Below are positions 1 to 4,753 of a stretch of DNA of 6,111 bases, one piece after another (the stretch's first letter is position 1; each line of letters starts with the position of its first letter). The translations under genes were made by a program, and so were the position numbers. Under the pieces are notes generated by a model. It had not been told where the DNA came from. It searched no databases and saw only the letters and a list, made by a program, of their open reading frames with translations. The stretch comes from Anaerolineae bacterium. Lineage in GTDB: Bacteria; Chloroflexota; Anaerolineae; 4572-78; J111. The stretch is taken from NCBI GenBank assembly GCA_020433835.1, contig JAGRBY010000447.1, positions 1 through 6,111 on the forward strand. The letters are read 5' to 3'.

Positions 1-1634
1 TAGCCGATGGCATGGAGTACATGTTCGGCAATCCGGGTACCGTTGAACAGGGCTTTCTCGATGCCTTGGCCGAATACCCACAAATGAAATATATCCTCAC
101 GCTGCAAGAGTCGGTGGCGTTGACCATGGGCGATGGCTACGCGCGCGCCACTCAAAAACCAACGCTGGTTCAGATTCACAGCACGCCGGGGCTGGGTAAC
201 ACCATCGGCGCAATGTACCAGGCCAAACGCGGTCACGCTCCGCTGGTGGTCATCGGTGGCGATGCCGGTCTCAAATATATGCCCATGGAAGCCCAAATGT
301 ATGGCGATCTGGTCGCCTTTGCCGAACCCGTCACCAAGTGGTCGACGATGGTTATGGATCACCGCTCACTGCTGCGTACCGTGCGACGCGCCATCAAAGT
401 GGCAGCCACCCCTCCGATGGGGCCGGTCTACGTCTGCCTGCCGGCCGACATTTTAGATATGCCGATTGAAGAAGAAATCGTCCCGACCTCTTTCCCCTCG
501 ACTCGTGTCGTACCTGATGACAACTTTATAAAAGAAGCAGCCTCTCTCTTGGCCGCTGCCGAAAAGCCGATGATTTTTGTCGGCGATGGCGTCGCTTTTT
601 CCGGCGCACAGGACGCAGTTGCACAGTTGGCCGAAACGCTCGGCGCGGAAGTGTGGGGCGTCGACTCCGGTGAATTGAACATCAGCTACACTCACCCGCT
701 CTGGATGGGCCAAACCGGCCATATGTTTGGCGAAAGCAGTCTGCCGATCACCAGCAAGGGCGACGTCAATTTTGTCGTCGGCACCTACATGGTTCCGGAA
801 GTTTTCCCGAACTTGGGCAACATCTTTGCTCCCGGTGCCAAAGTCATCCATGTCGATCTCAACGCCCACGAAATTGCCAAAAACCATCCGGTCGACCTGG
901 GCGTCGTCAGCGATCCGAAACTGACCGTCGCCAAACTGATCGAAGCCCTTGGCTCGATAATGACCGACGAGCAGCAGGAAGCAGCACAAACGCGGGCTGC
1001 AAAAATCGGCGACGCCAACGCTGAGAAGCGCCAATCGCAAATCGAGGCCGATATGGCTGTTCGCAATGATGTGCCAATGCATCCGTCTCGATTTATGGAA
1101 GAGCTGGCCGAATACCTGCCCAAAGACGCCATCATCTTTGATGAAGCCCTAACTTCCTCTCCGGCTTTAACCCGCTATCTGCCGCCCAGCAAACCCGGCC
1201 ACTTCTTCCAAACGCGGGGCGGTTCGCTAGGAGTCGGCATCCCCGGCGCGTTGGGAGCCAAACTGGCCAATCCCGGCAAAACCGTCATCGGCTTTTCCGG
1301 CGACGGCGGCAGTATGTACACCATCCAGGCCTTATGGACAGCCGCCCATCACAAAATCGACACCAAATTCGTCATCTGCAACAACCAAAGCTACATGCTG
1401 TTAAAACTGAACATCAAACAGTATTGGCAAGAGCAAGGCCTCGACCCGCACACCTTTCCCAAGCCGTTTGAACTGACCGAGCCGGTGGTTGATTTTGTCA
1501 GCATGGCCAAATCGATGGGGGTACCGGGCATCAAAGTAGAGAAACCGGATCAAGTCGGCCCGGCCATCAAAAAAGCCCTTGACCATCATGGCCCATTTCT
1601 CATCGATCTGGTCATCAGCAACGAACTACCCTAA
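1..1634 (+). CDS. ThDP-dependent decarboxylase/carboligase, benzoylformate decarboxylase-like (5' partial)
   Basis: A cytoplasmic thiamine-diphosphate enzyme of the superfamily that includes benzoylformate decarboxylase and acetolactate synthase; such enzymes cleave or form bonds next to a carbonyl of 2-oxo acids. The frame is open from base 3, so the true start lies upstream. By alignment to benzoylformate decarboxylase from memory, about 13 residues are missing. Numbering from the ATG at 12: GNPGT at 6-10, the cofactor-activating Glu in LQE at 33, and an active-site-type His in QIHS at 56 (same 23-residue spacing as E47/H70 of the Pseudomonas enzyme). A central domain spans about 175-340. 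The C-terminal Mg/ThDP motif runs from GDGG (430-433) to NN (457-458), with the usual spacing. The chain has no signal peptide and is close to family length. Pocket positions differ from benzoylformate decarboxylase, so benzoylformate is not an assured substrate. The stop is 30 bases before the next gene, suggesting co-transcription. The superfamily is certain, the substrate unknown. Confidence 0.93.
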   Translation, partial: ADGMEYMFGNPGTVEQGFLDALAEYPQMKYILTLQESVALTMGDGYARATQKPTLVQIHSTPGLGNTIGAMYQAKRGHAPLVVIGGDAGLKYMPMEAQMYGDLVAFAEPVTKWSTMVMDHRSLLRTVRRAIKVAATPPMGPVYVCLPADILDMPIEEEIVPTSFPSTRVVPDDNFIKEAASLLAAAEKPMIFVGDGVAFSGAQDAVAQLAETLGAEVWGVDSGELNISYTHPLWMGQTGHMFGESSLPITSKGDVNFVVGTYMVPEVFPNLGNIFAPGAKVIHVDLNAHEIAKNHPVDLGVVSDPKLTVAKLIEALGSIMTDEQQEAAQTRAAKIGDANAEKRQSQIEADMAVRNDVPMHPSRFMEELAEYLPKDAIIFDEALTSSPALTRYLPPSKPGHFFQTRGGSLGVGIPGALGAKLANPGKTVIGFSGDGGSMYTIQALWTAAHHKIDTKFVICNNQSYMLLKLNIKQYWQEQGLDPHTFPKPFELTEPVVDFVSMAKSMGVPGIKVEKPDQVGPAIKKALDHHGPFLIDLVISNELP

Positions 1635-1664
1635 AACATTTAACGACAGCCAAGGAGAAAACCC

Positions 1665-2594
1665 ATGCCAACCGATCTCGTGGTCACGTCACGTCGCTAT
1701 TTCTATGAAATCATGAACCAGGCCAATCGCAATACGATGGAAGAAATTCTATCATCTGACTTTGTCTTTACCCTGCCGACCCACCCCGACCCCTATCGCG
1801 GTCCGGACGGCTTTAATCAACTCGTCTCGATGCTGCACGGGGCCTTTCCCGATTTCTACATCAATCCCCAGGAAATGGTCTCTGAAGACAATACGGTAGT
1901 TACCCGCTGGCGAGGCGGCGGCACCCACAAAGGTGGCGCGCTGCACACCACCAAAGGCGATCTACCGGCCAGCGGTCGATTTTTCGAAATCGAAGGAATC
2001 ACCTGGCATATCTATGACGACAAGGGACAGATTATCCGCGCCATCGGCCATGAGGATACGATGGGACTGCTAATGCAGTTGGGCGTTATGCCCGCGGCCC
2101 CGCCGGTCGAGGTATCCCCCGAGGCCGGAAAGGCGATGGTTCGCCGCTTCTTCTGCGAAATCATGAACCAGGGCAAACTTGATGTGATCGATGAAATCAT
2201 CCATCCGGAGTTCTCAATCCACATGCCGCGCAACCCCGAACCATTCTTGATGTTCACGCCATTCAAGCATTCGGTCCCATTGGCCGCTAAACGTCCCAAG
2301 CCGGCGCTCCAAGGGCACGCTGCCTTTAAGGACTATGTCTCTGAGATGCGCTCGGCCTTTCCTGATCTCACCTACGATATGTTGTTAGAGGCCGCCGAAG
2401 CAGACCGTGTGGCGATCCGCTGGGAGCTAACCGGAACCCACCAAGGCAAATTTATGGGTATACCGGGCAGCGGCAAAAAGTTCGATCTTCTAGGGATTGC
2501 CATTTTTACATTTTTAGAAGGAAAGTTGTACAGCGTTAGCTTCAACGAACACGATCTGGGGCTTATGCAGCAGCTTGAACTTCTACCAGCCTAA
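1665..2594 (+). CDS. Tandem double-domain SnoaL-like (ester cyclase/polyketide cyclase family) protein
   Basis: A 309-residue protein made of two SnoaL-like (NTF2-fold alpha+beta barrel) domains, about residues 5-143 and 155-309, joined by a Pro/Ala-rich linker (AAPPVEVSPEAG, 144-155). Family members are usually about 130-150 residues, so this is a fused pair. Both domains begin with an aromatic helix ending in EIMNQ (15-19 and 165-169) and end with a G-L-hydrophobic-QL segment near 134-140 and 299-304. The first domain has GTHKGG at 86-91 and an EIEGIT strand at 108-113; the second has GTHQGKFMGIPGSGK at 257-271, closer to the classic motif, plus a roughly 20-residue insertion (193-215) with PFLMFTPFKHSVP. 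Known relatives catalyse aldol-type ring closure, hydroxylation or hydration, but many are uncharacterised. The start is set by AAGGAG at 1652-1657, 7 bases before the ATG. No signal peptide. The exact reaction is unknown. Confidence 0.9.
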   Translation: MPTDLVVTSRRYFYEIMNQANRNTMEEILSSDFVFTLPTHPDPYRGPDGFNQLVSMLHGAFPDFYINPQEMVSEDNTVVTRWRGGGTHKGGALHTTKGDLPASGRFFEIEGITWHIYDDKGQIIRAIGHEDTMGLLMQLGVMPAAPPVEVSPEAGKAMVRRFFCEIMNQGKLDVIDEIIHPEFSIHMPRNPEPFLMFTPFKHSVPLAAKRPKPALQGHAAFKDYVSEMRSAFPDLTYDMLLEAAEADRVAIRWELTGTHQGKFMGIPGSGKKFDLLGIAIFTFLEGKLYSVSFNEHDLGLMQQLELLPA

Positions 2595-2658
2595 AAATTT
2601 TAGCTCTACACATAACTACAAACCGATAAAATTTATCTCGTAAAAGGAGACTATCAAA

Positions 2659-3105
2659 ATGCCAACTCCTGAACAAAACAACGCCATTGCCGTAGAATTT
2701 TTCGATACCGCCTGGAACAAAGGCGAAATCCGAACCGATCTCTTGCACCCGGAAGCCGTCGACCATTCAGCCGTCGGCGGCGAGAAAAAAACAGAGACGG
2801 GCGCGGAGAGCTTCAAAAAAATTGTCACTATGTTTCGCTCGGCGATGCCGGATGTAGCACTCCAAATCCACGACGAAGTTTACGCCAAGGATCGCGTGGT
2901 GCATCGCTGGGAAATCAACGGCACTGACACCGGCGGGTTTATGGGTATGCCGCCCACGAACAAACCGCTCACCTTCACCGGCACAACCATCGCCCGCTTT
3001 AAGGATGGAAAAATCATCGAGCGTTGGGCCAATGTTGATGAATTGGGCCTAATGCAACAACTGGGCATTGTGCCGCCGCCCCCCAACGACTCAAACGGCC
3101 ATTAA
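2659..3105 (+). CDS. SnoaL-like ester cyclase family protein (copy A of a paralogous pair)
   Basis: A 148-residue single-domain member of the SnoaL-like 'ester cyclase' family, predicted cytoplasmic. Visible family marks, in order: N-terminal helix with FFDTAWNKGE (14-23), HPEAVDHSAVGG (30-41) with His36 facing the predicted pocket, SFKKI and FRSAMPD (51-65), GTDTGGFMGMPPTNK (88-102), a FKDGKI turn (114-119), and ERWANVDELGLMQQLG (121-136). The Asp/Glu of VDELG and His36 are the likeliest acid-base residues, by analogy with SnoaL and not shown here. The tail is PPPPN followed by a few polar residues. It is about two-thirds identical, by hand count, to the product of the next gene, pointing to a duplication. 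The start is fixed by AAGGAG at 2644-2649, 9 bases upstream of the ATG; a 64-base AT-rich gap separates it from the double-domain gene. The substrate is unknown; a binding or carrier role is also possible for this fold. Confidence 0.92.
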   Translation: MPTPEQNNAIAVEFFDTAWNKGEIRTDLLHPEAVDHSAVGGEKKTETGAESFKKIVTMFRSAMPDVALQIHDEVYAKDRVVHRWEINGTDTGGFMGMPPTNKPLTFTGTTIARFKDGKIIERWANVDELGLMQQLGIVPPPPNDSNGH

Positions 3106-3141
3106 ATACCGTGAGTAGTGTGCTACCTAACTTTTGAAATT

Positions 3142-3157
3142 ACCTATTCATATAGGT
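3142..3157. promoter_or_regulatory. Perfect 6-bp palindrome ACCTAT-tcat-ATAGGT in the gap between the paralogous pair
   Basis: Perfect inverted repeat ACCTAT / ATAGGT with a 4-base centre, inside the 98-base AT-rich gap 3106-3203. The left half-site core TACCTA also occurs once as a direct copy at 3124-3129, 17 bases upstream of the copy at 3141-3146. It could be an operator half-site arrangement or a weak RNA hairpin. There is no T-run after it, so it does not look like an intrinsic terminator. A function is not demonstrated. Confidence 0.3.
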
Positions 3158-3203
3158 CAATTTATCCAAATCAAATCTATTAAATCTTAAGGAGACAACC
3201 ATT

Positions 3204-3644
3204 ATGTCACTTACTCCCCAAGAAAATAACGATTTAGCCATTAAGTTTTTTGAAACCGCCTGGAACACCGGTGAGATTATGGAAGACCTCATCGATCCGC
3301 AAGCAGTTGACCACTCCTCTGTGGGTGGCAAAGAAAAACAGGAAGTTGGCCCCGGAAGTTTCAAAAAAATTATTGGTATGTTTCGGGCTGCGATGCCTGA
3401 CATTAAGCTGGATGTTCAGGATGAAATTTTTGTCGAGGATAAAGTTGTTCACCGCTGGGTGATGACCGGCACCGACACCGGCGGCGTCATGGGCATGCCT
3501 CCCTCGAATAAAAACTTAACCTTCTCAGGCACGACCATTGTGCGCTTTAAAGACGGAAAAATTGTCGAACGCTGGGCCAATGTCGATGAACTCGGCCTGC
3601 TGCAGCAACTCGGCGTTGCTCCGCCACCTCCCAACGCAAACTAA
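3204..3644 (+). CDS. SnoaL-like ester cyclase family protein (copy B of a paralogous pair)
   Basis: A 146-residue single-domain SnoaL-like protein and paralogue of the preceding gene product. The same blocks recur: FFETAWNTGE (15-24), DPQAVDHSSVGG (31-42) with His37, FKKI and FRAAMPD (53-66), VVHRW (81-85), GTDTGGVMGMPPSNK (89-103), FKDGKI (115-120), ERWANVDELGLLQQLG (122-137), and a PPPPN tail. Differences cluster in two surface stretches (about 26-32 and 68-80), where copy B is more acidic (EDKVV for KDRVV), which may reflect different partners or ligands. Third codon positions look more AT-rich than in copy A. The synonymous divergence argues that the duplication is not recent. UAAGGAG at 3188-3194, 9 bases from the ATG, sets the start. 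The role is probably related to that of copy A, possibly as the two halves of a heterodimer; this is inference from the shared fold and adjacency. Confidence 0.92.
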   Translation: MSLTPQENNDLAIKFFETAWNTGEIMEDLIDPQAVDHSSVGGKEKQEVGPGSFKKIIGMFRAAMPDIKLDVQDEIFVEDKVVHRWVMTGTDTGGVMGMPPSNKNLTFSGTTIVRFKDGKIVERWANVDELGLLQQLGVAPPPPNAN

Positions 3645-3656
3645 GATAATTCCTTG

Positions 3657-3715
3657 TTCGTAGTAGCGTCTGTCGCTATTCCACGAGTCAATATCGCATA
3701 AACGATTACTACGAA
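3657..3715. repeat. Long-range inverted repeat TTCGTAGTA / TACTACGAA enclosing an overlapping short hairpin
   Basis: A perfect 9-bp inverted repeat: TTCGTAGTA at 3657-3665 and TACTACGAA at 3707-3715, with 41 bases between. Inside it, TAGCG (3664-3668) and CGCTA (3674-3678) form a second dyad around a 5-base loop. The two left arms share bases 3664-3665, so the two stems compete for the same bases in RNA. This lies just after the stop of copy B and upstream of a stronger hairpin. It could be a regulator binding site, a processing stem or part of a leader switch; none of these is established. Confidence 0.35.
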
Positions 3716-3731
3716 TTCTCGTTTTCAGTGT

Positions 3732-3769
3732 ATTGGGATGCTGCGGCTACTGTTCGCAGCATCCCCAAT
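3732..3769 (+). terminator. Strong 14-bp stem-loop, terminator-like but without a clear U-tract
   Basis: Left arm ATTGGGATGCTGCG (3732-3745) pairs with CGCAGCATCCCCAAT (3755-3769) around the 9-base loop GCTACTGTT. Eleven pairs are uninterrupted, then one bulged C (3766) and three more A-T pairs. This is the strongest dyad I found in the window, and it sits in the widest intergenic gap (3645-3802, 158 bases). Downstream sequence (CAATTACTTCCATT) is only mildly T-rich, so classic intrinsic termination is doubtful on either strand. It may attenuate transcription, protect the 3' end of the upstream message, or form part of the next gene's leader, ending 18 bases before that gene's Shine-Dalgarno site. 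The structure is clear, its role uncertain. Confidence 0.5.
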
Positions 3770-3802
3770 CAATTACTTCCATTAAAATAAGGAGATCTCA
3801 AA

Positions 3803-4237
3803 ATGACAGCAACAGCAGCAGCAAAGAGAGAGATTATTCGCCAATTTTTTGAAGATATTTGGACGGGTCAAGATATGGAGCTGGCGGACGAAGTTCTAGA
3901 CCCCGAATTCAGCTTCGTTCTCCCGTTTGTCACCCTCGAAAACCGCGAGGCTTTCAAGCAGCTTGTACTGCACAATCACGTCGCCTGGCAGGATTTGACC
4001 TATACCTTACTCGACTCCGTGGCCGATGATGACGAAAAAGGAGCCGCCTACTGGCGCTCTAAAGGAACCCACGTTAATACGTGGAATGGTATCGAGGCCA
4101 CCGGCAATCAGATGTCAATTGAAGGTATCACCTTCTTTAAGTTCTCCAACGGCAAACTATCTCTAGCTCTTGTTCAAAATGATTTCACCACACTGCTCCA
4201 TCAGCTTGGTGTTTCAGAATTACCGAAGAGGGGATAG
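3803..4237 (+). CDS. Divergent SnoaL-like (NTF2-fold) protein
   Basis: A 144-residue SnoaL-like protein. The N-terminal helix is IIRQFFEDIWTGQDME (11-26), followed by LDPEFSFVLP (32-41), FKQLV (51-55), a WQDLTYTLLDSVADDD strand pair (62-77), GTHVNTWNG (88-96), SIEGITFFKFSNGKL (105-119) and the terminal helix TTLLHQLGV (129-137). It lacks the VDH histidine and the GMPPTNK loop of the two preceding proteins. Its F-x-F-x-LP and IEGIT segments match domain 1 of the double-domain protein instead, so the cluster appears to hold two SnoaL sub-types. Acid-base residues cannot be assigned with confidence. The start is set by UAAGGAG at 3788-3794, 8 bases before the ATG. It follows a structured 158-base leader but is almost contiguous (9-base gap) with the DUF3237 gene, so those two are probably translated from the same message. 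Confidence 0.85.
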   Translation: MTATAAAKREIIRQFFEDIWTGQDMELADEVLDPEFSFVLPFVTLENREAFKQLVLHNHVAWQDLTYTLLDSVADDDEKGAAYWRSKGTHVNTWNGIEATGNQMSIEGITFFKFSNGKLSLALVQNDFTTLLHQLGVSELPKRG

Positions 4238-4246
4238 TTCAGCTCG

Positions 4247-4732
4247 ATGATTGACTATAACCTGGAGCATATCTTCAGCTTCACCGTCGAGCTAGGTGGC
4301 ATGGATGTTATCGCCCCTCTGCCGGAAGGTGTTCGCGCAAATGTCTACATCAAAAGTGGTCGTGTTGAAGGGCCAAAAGTTCAGGGCGAGATCAAACCCG
4401 TCGGCGGAAACTGGTCGATTCTCCACCCTGACGGCGTGTATGAGATCAACTATCAATTGATGGTGGAGACGCCCGACCAAGCCCTAATCTACATAACGTG
4501 TGACGGCACCGGCGACTTTGGCGAGGAAGCTTACCAACAATACTTTCAAGACCCCGGCGAACGGGGACAGGGCGGGCGTGAAATGTCTCGTTATCGTCCC
4601 CATCGTACCCGGGCCAGATGTCGCACAGCCCATCCGGACTATCTGTGGCTCAATCGCTTATTTTGCTTAGGCATTGGCCAGGGCGATGCCCGAGAATGGA
4701 ATGTGAATTACGACATCTACGCAGTCAGTTAA
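4247..4732 (+). CDS. DUF3237 (UPF0311) family protein
   Basis: A 161-residue protein matching the DUF3237/UPF0311 family, small beta-rich proteins that to my knowledge have no generally established activity. Recognisable blocks: LEHIFSFTVEL (6-16), the SGRVEGPKVQGEIKPVGGNW core (37-56), HPDGVYEINYQLMVETPDQALIYI (60-83), and the closing segment TAHPDYLWLNRLFCLGIGQ (127-145), then the YDIYAV strand. Length is typical. A linker (about 101-126) is unusually rich in Arg and Gly, with arginines at 106, 111, 115, 117, 120, 122, 124 and 126. The ATG is 9 bases after the upstream stop, with a purine-rich GAAGAGGGGA (4225-4234) inside the end of the previous gene as the likely ribosome site, suggesting translational coupling. 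A 21-base gap leads to the GMC oxidoreductase. Its placement suggests it acts on, or binds, the same metabolite. The family call is good; the function is unknown. Confidence 0.85.
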   Translation: MIDYNLEHIFSFTVELGGMDVIAPLPEGVRANVYIKSGRVEGPKVQGEIKPVGGNWSILHPDGVYEINYQLMVETPDQALIYITCDGTGDFGEEAYQQYFQDPGERGQGGREMSRYRPHRTRARCRTAHPDYLWLNRLFCLGIGQGDAREWNVNYDIYAVS

Positions 4733-4753
4733 TGTACGGGTAAGGATTTAAAC

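Noticed and set aside
453..1082. 209-codon open frame on the minus strand
   Set aside because: It lies wholly antisense to the well-conserved ThDP enzyme, its translation shows no recognisable domain, and it has no convincing ribosome site; it is a shadow of the real gene.
3134..3162. TTGAAA as a -35 box upstream of copy B
   Set aside because: No acceptable -10 box at 16-18 bases; the TATAGG at 3151 is only 11 bases away.
3106..3203. Small gene in the 98-base gap between the paralogues
   Set aside because: AT-rich sequence with no start codon plus ribosome site leading into a meaningful open frame.
3654..3682. Possible sigma70-like promoter (TTGTTC, 17 bases, TATTCC)
   Set aside because: Only three of six bases match in each box and the candidate overlaps the inverted repeats; too weak to call.
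4517..4630. Possible frameshift in the DUF3237 gene around the odd Arg/Gly-rich stretch
   Set aside because: The same frame carries both the upstream GRVEGPK core and the downstream TAHPDYLWLNRL block, so no net shift occurred; the alternative frames give no better family match.
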